Source: Geobacteraceae bacterium
Lineage (GTDB): Bacteria; Desulfobacterota; Desulfuromonadia; Geobacterales; Geobacteraceae
Length of the DNA stretch: 57,739 bases
Assembly (NCBI GenBank): GCA_023701365.1
Contig: JAMPXD010000005.1
Location: 1 to 57,739 of the forward strand
Reading direction: 5' to 3'
Shown here piece after piece: positions 42,023-50,301 of this stretch (positions within the stretch are counted from its first letter, which is position 1; each line of letters starts with the position of its first letter). The notes below the pieces were generated by a model. It was not told where the DNA came from. It made no database searches and was given only the letters and a program-made list of their open reading frames with translations. Made by a program: the position numbers and the translations under genes.

Positions 42023-42041
42023 GACAGGCATCCTGCCTGTC
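42023..42041. repeat. Short palindrome in the gap before the propeller gene
   Basis: GACAGGCA-TCC-TGCCTGTC. The rest of 42004-42159 shows no gene. Confidence 0.5.
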
Positions 42042-42159
42042 TTCAGGCGATGTTTCATCAGCCTGATAAGTTTGAACTAAAAACATGTTCAAGCGATAAA
42101 CCGCTTTGAAACGCAGGCTGGAAGCCTACGCTCCCAGGATGTGCTGAGCAGTTGCCGAC

Positions 42160-45129
42160 TCACTGGATCACCCCGGTTGTTGTTACGGAGAAAGTGTTAA
42201 CCCCGGCGGCCACCGGCGGCCCTGCGGTCAAGGCCCCGGTGATCTGATCGATACTGTAGATCGAGATGTTATTGGATCTCTCATTTGCCGCGTAGGCGAA
42301 CCTCCCTGAGAGGTCAACCGTGATGGATATAGGGCCTGCCCCGGCTGCCACTGGCGTCCCTATCGGCGACAAGGCCCCCGTAACCTGATCGATGCTGTAG
42401 CCCGAAATAGTGTTGGAATCAAAGTTTGCCACATAGGCGAATCTTCCCGACGGGTCGACCGTGACCGATTCAGGCCTCGTCCCGGCGGCCACTGGCGTCC
42501 CGGCAATCAAGGCCCCGGTGGTCAGGTCGATGCTATAGACCGAAATATCGTTGGATAACTCATTTGCCGCATAGGCGAACCTCCCTGACGGGTCGACCGT
42601 AACGGAGAAAGGTCTCGATCCAGCGGCAACTGGCGTCCCTGCGGTCAAGGCCCCCGTGGCCTGATCGATACTGTAGACCGAAATCCCGCCGGCAAACGTA
42701 TTTGCCGCATAGGCGAACCTCCCTGACGGGTCGACAGTGACGGAGGAAGGATTGACTCCGGCAGCCACTGGTGTCCCTGCGGTCAACGCCCCGGTCGCCT
42801 GATCGATGCTGTAGACCGAGATATCGTTGGTCGCAAGATTTGCCGCATAGGCGAACCTCCCTGACGGATCGACCGTGACCGAGGCAGGACCCAACCCGGC
42901 TGCCACTGGCGTCCCGGCGGTCAGGGCCCCGGTAGCCTGATCGATGCTGTAGACCGAAATATCGAAGGATGACTGATTCGCCGTATAGGCGAACCTCCCT
43001 GACGGGTCGACCGCGACGGAGCGGGGACCCGAAAAACCGACGGCAACTGGCGTCCCGGCGGTCAATGCCCCGGTAACCTGATCGATGCGGTAGACCGAGA
43101 TAGTGCCAGGGCTAATGATAGTGCCGTTGCCCAGATTTGCTGCATAGGCGAATTTCGGCAGGTATTTTACCGCGGCGGCGCCGGAGGCCATAGCCAGGGA
43201 TACGGGAGCTGATCGGGCGGATGTGGTACCTGACTGCAACAAGGTCCCGGTGGCCGGATCGATGCTGTAGACCGAGATAGTGCCGGAGCCTGTATTTTCC
43301 GCATAGGCGAACCTCCCTGACGGGTCAACCGTGACGTGGGCAGGAGAGGTCCCGGCAGCCACTGGCGTCCCGGCCGTCAGGGCCCCGGTCGCCTGATCGA
43401 TGCGGTAGGCCGAGATATCGTTGGAGGTACCATTTGCCGCATAGGCAAACTTTCCAGACGGGTCGACCGTGACGGAGAGAGGTCCACTCCCGGCAGCCAC
43501 CGGCGTCCCGGCGGTCAAGGCCCCGGTCGCCTGATCGATGCTGTAGACCGAAATAGTGTCGGAGCCATTATTTGCCGCATAGGCGAACTTCCCTGAAGGG
43601 TCGACCGCGACGGAGCGGGTGCCCAACCCGGCGGCCACCGGCGTCCCGGCAGTCAACGCCCCGGTTGCCTGGTCGATGCGATAGACCGAGATATCGCCGG
43701 ATGCCTGATTTGCCGCATAGGCGAACCTCCCAGTCGGGTCAACCGTGATGGAGAAAGGTCCACTCCCGGCTGCCACTGGCGTCCCGGCGGTCAAGGCCCC
43801 GGTTGCCTGGTCGATGAGGTAGACCGAGATGGTGCCGGAGCCTATGCTTGCCGCATAGGCGAACCTCCCTGTCGGGTCGACCGTGACGGAACGGGAATTG
43901 GTCCCGGTGGCCACTGGTGTCCCGGCAGTCAAGCCCCCGGTTGCCTGATTGATGCGGTAAACCGAGATATCGTTGGATGCAGAATTTGCCGCATAGGCGA
44001 ACCGCCCTGACGGGTCAACCGTTACGGAAGCAGGCCTCGTACCGGCGGCTACATAGCCGTTGTGACGCAACCGGCCGGTTGTGTCGTCAACCGTATAGCT
44101 GGAAATGGTATTGTCGCTAAAATTCGTCACATAGGCAAAGCGCGCCGGCAAGTTATCCACCCCGAAGCTGACGCTGATCGTGTGGCTGCCGGCGGTGACG
44201 TTGGTGAAGCTGTAGCTCGTCAGCGCTCCCTTCGAGACGCCGTCCACCACCACGTCCGCCACCCGGTAGCCGGTGTTCGCGCTCACGGTGAAGCTCGGGC
44301 TGGTGCCGCTCGGCACGGTGATGATGCCGTTAGGTGAGATGCTGCCGTTGGCACCGGCATCCGCGGTGATCGTGGCCGGCGGGTTCGCCGCGAAGCTCGC
44401 CGCGATGGTGTGGTTCGCCGTCACGCCGATGAAAGTGTAACTCGTCACCGCACCGACGGAATCACCGTCCACCAGGACGTCCGCCACGTGGTAGCCCGCA
44501 ACGGGCGTGATCGTGTAGGTCTTGCTGGTCCCGTAGTTGACCGTGGCAGGCCCTGCGGGCGAGATGCCGCCGTCTGCCCCCGCGCTCGCGGTGATGGTGA
44601 AGGTCTGCGGGGTGAAGCTGGCGCTGATGGTGTGGTCCGCCGTGACGCTGGTGAAAGTGTAACTCGTCACCGCACCGACGGAATCACCGTCCACCAGGAC
44701 GTCCGCGACGTTGTAGCCCGTGCTCGGAGTGATGGCATACGTCTGGCTTTCTCCCCTTGCCACGGTGGCGGCGCCGCTCGGATCGATTGTCCCGTTGGCA
44801 GTCGTAGTGGCCGTAATGGTGAAAGTGATCGAGAATGGCCATGTCACGAGTTGCACGGCCCTTCGCAGGATGAGCAGTGCGTCTGCGATGTCAACCTTAC
44901 CATCCGGTGAGGGCAGCCCGTTTGACAGGGGCGCCACATCGGCCTGGAACAGGTCCGACGCTGTTGGGTCTACAAGTTGCACGGCAATACGCAGTGTTTT
45001 AAGGGCATCGGAGACGTCGATGTTGTTGTCGCCGTTCAAGTCACCTTGCGGCAGCACCGCTGCATGGGTCATTGCCGCGACGCAAAAAAATGCGGCTGCC
45101 ATCATTACCATACAGATTCTCGTTTTCAT
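42160..45129 (-). CDS. Exported double beta-propeller (YVTN-type) protein with dockerin-like and InlB-type repeats
   Basis: A 989-aa secreted protein. Signal peptide (about 1-23), two dockerin-like calcium loops (DLNGDNNIDVSDAL at 30-43 and a second near 76-92), three InlB B-type repeats of about 75 residues (about 102-327), then fourteen blades of about 46 residues built on VTVDPSGRFAYAAN...ISVYSIDQATGALTAGTPVA. The blades fall into 7 + 7 around a non-repeat linker (LAMASGAAAVKYLP), which suggests two seven-bladed propellers. GGAGAGGAAA precedes the ATG. It may bind polymers or partners at the cell surface; the function is unknown. Confidence 0.88.
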   Translation of the reverse strand: MKTRICMVMMAAAFFCVAAMTHAAVLPQGDLNGDNNIDVSDALKTLRIAVQLVDPTASDLFQADVAPLSNGLPSPDGKVDIADALLILRRAVQLVTWPFSITFTITATTTANGTIDPSGAATVARGESQTYAITPSTGYNVADVLVDGDSVGAVTSYTFTSVTADHTISASFTPQTFTITASAGADGGISPAGPATVNYGTSKTYTITPVAGYHVADVLVDGDSVGAVTSYTFIGVTANHTIAASFAANPPATITADAGANGSISPNGIITVPSGTSPSFTVSANTGYRVADVVVDGVSKGALTSYSFTNVTAGSHTISVSFGVDNLPARFAYVTNFSDNTISSYTVDDTTGRLRHNGYVAAGTRPASVTVDPSGRFAYAANSASNDISVYRINQATGGLTAGTPVATGTNSRSVTVDPTGRFAYAASIGSGTISVYLIDQATGALTAGTPVAAGSGPFSITVDPTGRFAYAANQASGDISVYRIDQATGALTAGTPVAAGLGTRSVAVDPSGKFAYAANNGSDTISVYSIDQATGALTAGTPVAAGSGPLSVTVDPSGKFAYAANGTSNDISAYRIDQATGALTAGTPVAAGTSPAHVTVDPSGRFAYAENTGSGTISVYSIDPATGTLLQSGTTSARSAPVSLAMASGAAAVKYLPKFAYAANLGNGTIISPGTISVYRIDQVTGALTAGTPVAVGFSGPRSVAVDPSGRFAYTANQSSFDISVYSIDQATGALTAGTPVAAGLGPASVTVDPSGRFAYAANLATNDISVYSIDQATGALTAGTPVAAGVNPSSVTVDPSGRFAYAANTFAGGISVYSIDQATGALTAGTPVAAGSRPFSVTVDPSGRFAYAANELSNDISVYSIDLTTGALIAGTPVAAGTRPESVTVDPSGRFAYVANFDSNTISGYSIDQVTGALSPIGTPVAAGAGPISITVDLSGRFAYAANERSNNISIYSIDQITGALTAGPPVAAGVNTFSVTTTGVIQ
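42200..44100 (-). repeat. Tandem blade-coding repeats (about 135-141 bp)
   Basis: Fourteen head-to-tail units, each coding one propeller blade, remain very similar at the DNA level (for example GCATAGGCGAACCTCCCTGA recurs). Copy number could change by slippage or recombination, though 7 + 7 closure would select against it. Confidence 0.85.
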
Positions 45130-45190
45130 TTTCCTCTCCTTTCAGGAGTTCCCGGTGCGCTCCGCGGGTCTATCATCGGATTTCAGCATG

Positions 45191-45275
45191 CTGCTATGGG
45201 GACGTAGTTTGCTGCTATGGGGACGTAGTTGATTTGTTGATTAAGTTCTGAGTTAGTCAACTAATCAACTACGTC
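45191..45275. repeat. Direct and inverted repeats upstream of the propeller gene
   Basis: CTGCTATGGGGACGTAGTT occurs twice in tandem (45191-45209, 45212-45230), and GACGTAGTTGATT (45222-45234) is inverted at 45263-45275. It looks like a transposon-linked or REP-type relic; no transposase is present. Confidence 0.75.
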
Positions 45276-45312
45276 TCTCTGGCCGCCCATCCAGTCAGTC
45301 GGCGGCCATGGG

Positions 45313-45978
45313 TCACAAAACATTAAGGTTGTATGTCACACTGGTGGAGAACCCATTGTTCGTAGTGGCGCCAAACTCCAAAACATGCGCACCCGTGTCG
45401 AGGGGGACGAGAAGCAGCCAGTACCCATCGGCGACCATGGGGTCATAAAACTTCGGGGCCACAAGTCCGCCTGGTCGAACGATCGCTTCGAAGATCGGCG
45501 ATTGCGCCCGGAACGCAAACAGGTTGGCGGCACAAGGCGCGCCGTCGAGCGTGCAGGTCAGAGTGTCCACATTGTTGATCAGGTCGGCTGCGAGCAACCG
45601 CAGGGCGATGACGGTGTCGTTGCCCGTCGGAGAGAAACCGAGGTTGTTGATGAGCGGGAGGAAGAGCGGCTTTCCGGAGGGGATGGTGCAATCACGTGTT
45701 GCGCTCCCCCCAAAGGTGCCGGCGAGAAACCAGACGTTGCCGACCTGCCCCTGTTCACAGTTCGCCCCGGTCTGGTCGAGGATCGGGTTCTGCGCGGCAG
45801 GGATCGAGAGCGCCCACTCCCACCACCGGGCCGCCCACTCTCCGTAGGATGCGCCGAATCCTTGAACTTCGACCACGGCGGCATTGGCCGTAACGACCAT
45901 GGGACCGCCTGGCTGTCCGGCAAGCCCCGCCACCATCGTAAATACGCCCACTAATAAATACTTCGTCGCGCGTTTCAT
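45313..45978 (-). CDS. Exported protein of unknown function under riboswitch control
   Basis: A 221-aa protein. Signal peptide (MKRATKYLLVGVFTMVAGLA, cleavage near ANA at residue 33). The mature part has a Trp-rich start (YGEWAARWWEWALSIP), then QTGANCEQGQVGNVWFLAGT, CTIPSGKPLFLPLINN and four cysteines that could make two disulfides. The frame is open further upstream, but GGAAAGGAGACTGTC supports the ATG at 45978. I remember similar unannotated proteins but no function. It lies 126 nt downstream of a GEMM-I riboswitch terminator. Confidence 0.85.
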   Translation of the reverse strand: MKRATKYLLVGVFTMVAGLAGQPGGPMVVTANAAVVEVQGFGASYGEWAARWWEWALSIPAAQNPILDQTGANCEQGQVGNVWFLAGTFGGSATRDCTIPSGKPLFLPLINNLGFSPTGNDTVIALRLLAADLINNVDTLTCTLDGAPCAANLFAFRAQSPIFEAIVRPGGLVAPKFYDPMVADGYWLLLVPLDTGAHVLEFGATTNNGFSTSVTYNLNVL

Positions 45979-46103
45979 GACAGTCTCCTTTCCTCTTTGG
46001 CTGGAGGCACCGCAACGGGTGCGATGCGGTTCATGCAAAATGTCGGCGTATACCCTCTATTCACCTCCTTTACCCCCCATTGCGTCTGGCCACATCGGCC
46101 CAC

Positions 46104-46147
46104 AAAAAAGCCGGGCCAACCTCAGGTTCATCCTTTGGCAGCCCGGC
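46104..46147 (-). terminator. Expression-platform terminator of riboswitch 2
   Basis: On the minus strand GCCGGGCTGCC (46137-46147) pairs with GGTTGGCCCGGC (46110-46121) and is followed by TTTTTT. As in riboswitch 1, the 5' arm is the last conserved aptamer strand, so ligand should prevent termination. Confidence 0.88.
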
Positions 46148-46225
46148 TATCTTTCAAACACTTATAAGACCCGTTCGCTTTCCGTCCCCTTCTCACGGAG
46201 GGTTTGGCTTTGTCTGGGCCTTTTG
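46137..46225 (-). promoter_or_regulatory. GEMM-I (cyclic dinucleotide) riboswitch aptamer 2
   Basis: Minus-strand order: AGACAAAGCCAAACC, P2 closed by a GTGA tetraloop, GGGGACGGAAAGC, a P3 arm, then AGCCGGGCTGCC. It shows C at position 21 and G at position 46, as in riboswitch 1, and G at position 20. The core is the same class, but the P3 stem sequence is unrelated, so it is not a recent copy. The reading of the ligand (c-di-GMP rather than cGAMP) rests on position 20 alone. Confidence 0.9.
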
Positions 46226-46237
46226 TTCATGGCCTTT

Positions 46238-46265
46238 ATTATTCTTTATCACAAGGAATTCGCAA
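46238..46265 (-). promoter_or_regulatory. Putative promoter of the riboswitch 2 transcript
   Basis: On the minus strand TTGCGA (46260-46265) and AATAAT (46238-46243) are 16 nt apart and lie just upstream of the aptamer. The FNR-type box is centred about 70 nt upstream of the expected start, a usual activator distance. Confidence 0.5.
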
Positions 46266-46293
46266 TTGTCGTTGACATACCTTAAGGCTGTTC

Positions 46294-46307
46294 TTGATAG
46301 ATATCAA
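46294..46307. promoter_or_regulatory. FNR-type operator (perfect TTGAT-N4-ATCAA)
   Basis: TTGATAGATATCAA is an exact match to the FNR/Crp-family consensus and is fully palindromic. It lies between the Crp/Fnr regulator gene and the riboswitch-controlled gene. The rest of 46308-46393 shows nothing. Confidence 0.8.
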
Positions 46308-46393
46308 AGCCTCTAATAATTGATCGAGAGAGAATTTTCTCAGAAGGGTTGTCAGTCGCGGGGATCGAAAGAAAGTTAGAACTCGGTCATTAA

Positions 46394-47110
46394 CTACTGC
46401 CCTGACAGGAATTTGGAGGGATCTGTTAAAATCAACCATCCCTTGTCCCGGCTGATAATGCCCTGCTGCTCCAATTCTCTCATCAGGCGGCTTAGGTGTT
46501 CCGGCGTGATCGCAATCAACTGGGCAAGCTCCTTCAGTTTTAATGGCACCTGCAGCCTCATCGGCTTCTGCGGTTTGGCCGGGCCGTTTGCATGCTCCCG
46601 CTCAAGGACCAGTTCGCGAAGAAATCTTGTCAGACGGTCTCTGGCAGGCATGCAACCCAGCACCGCAACTTTCGTCCCCTGGCTGTAGATCTCCTCGCTG
46701 AACATCCGGAGAAGCTGCCGGCAGAATTCAGCATTTGCATTCACCATGCGCAGGAACCCCTTTGAAGAAATGCACCTCAGGCTGCAGGGGATCAGCGTCG
46801 TGACGGTGAAAGCGCAGTGTCTCTCCAGAAGCACCGCCGGGGCTCCTATCAACCAGTGCCTGCGCCGCAGTCCGACGATCACCTCGTGACCGTCAGGCTC
46901 CACCCAGGTAAGTTTCACCAGACCCCGCTCGATCAGGTAGACCGCACTGGCAGGAGTATCCTGATGATAGATTTCGGTATTGGGCGGGTAAAGCTGCCCG
47001 GGCCCCCAGCCATCGATGTTGTCCTCAGCGTCGATGAACGAGTCAAAATAGACATCGGAATCACGGCATCCCTGCCCTGATTGCGGAAAATAAGAGGACT
47101 GATTACCCAT
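46394..47110 (-). CDS. Crp/Fnr family transcription regulator
   Basis: A 238-aa regulator. A cyclic-nucleotide-binding fold (about 38-150, with PPNTEIYHQDTPASAVYLIE) is followed by a dimer helix and winged HTH (about 155-232). The recognition helix TPEHLSRLMRELE has E204, S207 and R208 in the E-x-x-S-R spacing that FNR uses to read TTGAT. The four-cysteine Fe-S pattern of FNR is absent, so oxygen sensing by a cluster is unlikely. GGGGGA lies upstream of the start. It probably acts on the perfect TTGAT-N4-ATCAA box 87 bp past its stop. Confidence 0.92.
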   Translation of the reverse strand: MGNQSSYFPQSGQGCRDSDVYFDSFIDAEDNIDGWGPGQLYPPNTEIYHQDTPASAVYLIERGLVKLTWVEPDGHEVIVGLRRRHWLIGAPAVLLERHCAFTVTTLIPCSLRCISSKGFLRMVNANAEFCRQLLRMFSEEIYSQGTKVAVLGCMPARDRLTRFLRELVLEREHANGPAKPQKPMRLQVPLKLKELAQLIAITPEHLSRLMRELEQQGIISRDKGWLILTDPSKFLSGQ

Positions 47111-47204
47111 TTGCCATATCCCCCTCGCTATAACTATTCTACAGGAATATCACTCCTTCGCCATCAAGAGGGGATATTCTTTACCGGGATCGTCCGCGAC
47201 AGCA

Positions 47205-47774
47205 TCAGCTCTTCTGAAAGATCAGCCGCGCCGTGGAGATCGGCCCCTCGGCTCTCTCCTCGTAATGAAGGATCGTCCCTGGAAAGGGGGAGAACAGCGC
47301 CGCCAGCTCCCCCGGCTGGAGCAGGAACGCCTTGCTGTGGTGTCCCTCCATGGCGGGGGAATCGAGAATGGTGTCGAAGACGATCACCCCGCCGGGGGTG
47401 AGGGCGGCGACCATCCGCGGAATCAGCTCGCGCAGCAGGAAGTTGAAGTTGAGGATCAGGTCGTACCTCTCGGTGAATTCGTACCCTTCCAGGTCCGCCT
47501 GGACAAAGTCGATCTCCAGCCCCTCCGCCGCGGCCCACCTCCCCGCCTTGGCGAGCCCCTCCGCGGAGATGTCGATCCCGGTCACCGCAAACCCCCGCCG
47601 CGCCAGGAAGATGCTGTTTCTCCCCTCGCCGCAGGCGATGTCGAGCGCTCGCCTCCCCGGCAGGAGCGCTTCCATGAAGGCGATCCGCTCCGCCAGGAAG
47701 GGGGAGGGATGCGGCCCGATAAAATACCCCTCCCCCGCGTAACGGTCATCCCATTTCAACCGGTCCTTTTCCAT
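47205..47774 (-). CDS. Class I SAM-dependent methyltransferase
   Basis: A 189-aa enzyme with the usual motifs: motif I ALDIACGEGRNSIFLARRG, motif II VTGIDISAEGL, then FVQADLEGYEF and YDLILNFNFLLRELIP. The group resembles TehB-like or tellurite/thiopurine-type small-molecule methyltransferases, but the substrate cannot be told. The frame extends much further upstream; AGAGGAT before the ATG at 47774 decides the start. It is divergent from the hydrolase gene. Confidence 0.85.
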   Translation of the reverse strand: MEKDRLKWDDRYAGEGYFIGPHPSPFLAERIAFMEALLPGRRALDIACGEGRNSIFLARRGFAVTGIDISAEGLAKAGRWAAAEGLEIDFVQADLEGYEFTERYDLILNFNFLLRELIPRMVAALTPGGVIVFDTILDSPAMEGHHSKAFLLQPGELAALFSPFPGTILHYEERAEGPISTARLIFQKS

Positions 47775-47873
47775 GCTTATCCTCTTGCCCCGGGGTTGCA
47801 ATGCACCCGAAAGGTTGTATCTTTTGTAAAGTGAACAAGATCCCGCCGTTCCCAAAGAAAGGGGGTGCCCGCC

Positions 47874-48515
47874 ATGGCCCGGACCACAGAACAGCAGGTC
47901 AGCATCCGCCTGGACGAAGTCTCCCTCGACGGCATTCTGAGGATGCCGGAAGGTGCGAAAAGCCTGGTGATCTTTGCCCATGGCAGCGGGTCGAGCCGCC
48001 TCAGCCCGCGCAATACTTACGTTGCCGGGGTCCTGGAGGAGGCGGGGCTCGGCACGCTCCTGTTCGATCTTCTCACCCGGACGGAAGACTCCGATTACAC
48101 CAGGCGCTTCGAGATCGGCGTCCTCGCCCGCCGGCTGATGGGGGCAACCCGCTGGCTCACCGCCCGGCCCGAGGGGAAAGGGAAAATGCTCGGCTATTTC
48201 GGCGCCAGCACCGGCGCGGCCGCGGCACTCCAGGGGGCGGCGGAGCTGGGCAACGCCATAGGCGCGGTGGTCTCCCGCGGCGGCCGCCCCGACCTGGCCA
48301 TGGAGTACCTGCCGCAGGTATTCGCCCCCACCCTGCTGATCGTCGGGGAATACGACCGGGAGGTGCTGCAGCTGAACCGGCAGGCTCACGCCCAGCTCAC
48401 CGCAGTCAAGGAGCTGGCCGTGGTCCCCGGCGCCACCCACCTCTTCGAGGAGCCGGGGACCCTGGAGGAGGCGGCACGGCTGGCGAAGGAGTGGTTCCTG
48501 CGCTACCTGAAATAA
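47874..48515 (+). CDS. Alpha/beta hydrolase (dienelactone-hydrolase-like)
   Basis: A 213-aa cytoplasmic hydrolase. Oxyanion region VIFAHGSGSSRLSPRN, nucleophile elbow GYFGASTGAAAA (Ser in GAST-G), acid region LLIVGEYDREV and catalytic His in VPGATHLFEEPG. A GTG nine bases earlier is in frame, but AAAGGGGG suits the ATG (8-nt spacing). The substrate is unknown. It is followed by hcp after 46 nt. Confidence 0.88.
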   Translation: MARTTEQQVSIRLDEVSLDGILRMPEGAKSLVIFAHGSGSSRLSPRNTYVAGVLEEAGLGTLLFDLLTRTEDSDYTRRFEIGVLARRLMGATRWLTARPEGKGKMLGYFGASTGAAAALQGAAELGNAIGAVVSRGGRPDLAMEYLPQVFAPTLLIVGEYDREVLQLNRQAHAQLTAVKELAVVPGATHLFEEPGTLEEAARLAKEWFLRYLK

Positions 48516-48561
48516 AGGCGGAAAACGTAATTATATCATACCACACGAGGAGGAAACTATC

Positions 48562-50211
48562 ATGTCCATGTTCTGTAACCAGTGTGAACAGGCGGCCAAG
48601 GGAACCGGCTGCGAAGTGATCGGTGTCTGCGGCAAGAATCCCGAAGTGGCCGCGCTGCAGGACCTGATGCTGTATGGTCTGAAGGGGCTGGCCATTTATG
48701 CCGACAAGGCGCGGGAGTTCGGCGCCAGCGACGAGGTGGCCGACCTCTTCATGTTCGAGGGACTCTTCACCACCGTCACCAACGTCGACTTCGATCCGGT
48801 CCAGATCGCCGGAAAGCTCCGGAAATGCTACGACATGAAGGAGAAGGTCAAGGCCATGTACGAGAGCGCCTACCGGGAGAAGACCGGCGGCCATGCGCCG
48901 CAGATAACCGCGGGCCCGGCGGCCTGGGTGATCGCCGACGATCTGGAGGGGCTGGTGCAGCAGGGGCGGGAGCACGGGGTGAAGAGCCAGCACAGCGATC
49001 CGGACATCCTGTCGGCAATCGAGGTGGTCGTCTACGGCCTGAAGGGGATGGCCGCCTACGCCGACCACGCCTTCACCCTCGGCAAGACCGACGAGGAGGT
49101 GTTCGCCTTCTACCACAAGACCCTGGCCGCCACCACCGACACCGCCAAGGGGCTGATGGACTTCGTCAACCTCGCCATGGAGTGCGGCAAGATGAACATC
49201 AAGGTGATGGGGATGCTGAACGAGGGACACGTGGAGCGCTTCGGCCACCCGGTGCCGACCCAGGTCCGGCTCGGCACCCGGAAGAACAAGGCGATCATGG
49301 TTTCCGGCCACGACCTCAGAATGATCGAGGAGCTCCTCAGGCAGACCGAGGGGAAGGGTATCGACGTCTACACCCACGGCGAGATGCTTCCCGCCCACGG
49401 CTATCCGGGCCTCAAGAAGTACCCCCACCTGTACGGCAACTTCGGCGGCGCCTGGCAGGACCAGTACAAGGAGTTCCCCGACTTCCCGGGCGCCATCATC
49501 TTCAACACCAACTGCATCCAGCGCCCGGCCGAGGCATACAAGGACCGGCTGTTCACCTGGGGGCAGGTGGGGTGGCCCGGCATCAAGCACATTGCCGGCT
49601 GGAACTTCAGTGAAGTGATCAACAAGGCCCTCGAATGCCCCGACCTCCCCGAGGCCCCCGGCAAGGAGATCCTGGTCGGCTTCGGCCACAACACGGTCCT
49701 CGGGGTGGCCGACAAGGTGATCGAAGGGGTGAAGTCGGGCGCCATCAGGCACTTCTTCCTGATCGGCGGCTGCGACGGCGCCAAGCCGGGCCGCAACTAC
49801 TACACCGAGCTGGCGGAGCAGGTCCCCCGTGACTGCGTGATCCTGACGCTGGCCTGCGGCAAGTACCGCTTCAACAAGCTGGAGTTCGGCGACATCGGCG
49901 GCATCCCGCGGCTCCTCGATGTGGGGCAGTGCAACGACGCCTACTCGGCGGTCCAGATCGCCCTGGCCCTGGCGGGCGCCTTCAACTGCGGGGTGAATGA
50001 CCTGCCGCTGTCGTTCATCCTCTCCTGGTACGAACAGAAGGCCCACGTCATCCTGCTGTCGCTCCTCTACCTGGGGATACGGAACGTCAAGATCGGCCCG
50101 ATGCTTCCGGCCTACCTCTCCCCCAACGTCCTCAACTTCCTGATCGAAAACTTCAATCTCGGCCAGATCAGCACGCCCGAAGCGGACCTGAAGGCTGCAT
50201 TGGGACAGTAA
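48562..50211 (+). CDS. hcp: Hybrid-cluster protein (hydroxylamine/NO reductase)
   Basis: A 549-aa HCP. The N-terminal cluster cysteines are C5, C8, C17 and C23 (FCNQCEQAAKGTGC...C), the spacing seen in anaerobe-type enzymes with a [4Fe-4S] cluster. Hybrid-cluster ligands lie in FNTNCIQRP, GGCDGAKPGRNYYTE, LACGKYRFNK and DVGQCNDAYSA. It handles NO or hydroxylamine stress in anaerobes. GAGGAGGAAACTATC precedes the ATG. No HcpR or FNR box is visible in the short upstream gap. No hcr reductase gene is adjacent. Confidence 0.96.
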   Translation: MSMFCNQCEQAAKGTGCEVIGVCGKNPEVAALQDLMLYGLKGLAIYADKAREFGASDEVADLFMFEGLFTTVTNVDFDPVQIAGKLRKCYDMKEKVKAMYESAYREKTGGHAPQITAGPAAWVIADDLEGLVQQGREHGVKSQHSDPDILSAIEVVVYGLKGMAAYADHAFTLGKTDEEVFAFYHKTLAATTDTAKGLMDFVNLAMECGKMNIKVMGMLNEGHVERFGHPVPTQVRLGTRKNKAIMVSGHDLRMIEELLRQTEGKGIDVYTHGEMLPAHGYPGLKKYPHLYGNFGGAWQDQYKEFPDFPGAIIFNTNCIQRPAEAYKDRLFTWGQVGWPGIKHIAGWNFSEVINKALECPDLPEAPGKEILVGFGHNTVLGVADKVIEGVKSGAIRHFFLIGGCDGAKPGRNYYTELAEQVPRDCVILTLACGKYRFNKLEFGDIGGIPRLLDVGQCNDAYSAVQIALALAGAFNCGVNDLPLSFILSWYEQKAHVILLSLLYLGIRNVKIGPMLPAYLSPNVLNFLIENFNLGQISTPEADLKAALGQ

Positions 50212-50231
50212 CCCGGAACTGTTCACTATCG

Positions 50232-50269
50232 AAAAAGGGCGCGGAGTTTCGACTCCGCGCCCTTTTTTT
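50232..50269. terminator. Strong bidirectional terminator between hcp and the REC-PilZ gene
   Basis: A 16-bp stem, AAAAAGGGCGCGGAGT and its complement, closes on a TTCG tetraloop and is flanked by A and T runs, so it can end both convergent transcripts. Confidence 0.93.
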
Positions 50270-50301
50270 CCGCAACCTGAACCTGCAACAGGCAGTTCCT
50301 G

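Noticed and set aside
42200-44100. Regular repeats resembling a CRISPR array
   Set aside because: Units are in frame, about 138 bp, and code for propeller blades; there are no short repeats with unique spacers and no cas genes.
45191-45275. Insertion sequence
   Set aside because: Direct and inverted repeats are present but there is no transposase frame or target-site duplication that I can define.
45983-46070. Possible 29-codon leader peptide before the 221-aa exported protein (GTG following AAAGGAGG, stop overlapping the ATG)
   Set aside because: GGAGG directly abuts the GTG, so spacing is wrong for initiation, and the peptide has no recognisable feature. Not listed as a gene.
48516-48561. 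FNR- or HcpR-type box in front of hcp
   Set aside because: Only 46 nt are available and no TTGAC/TTGAT half-sites with proper spacing are present; control might come from upstream of the hydrolase gene.
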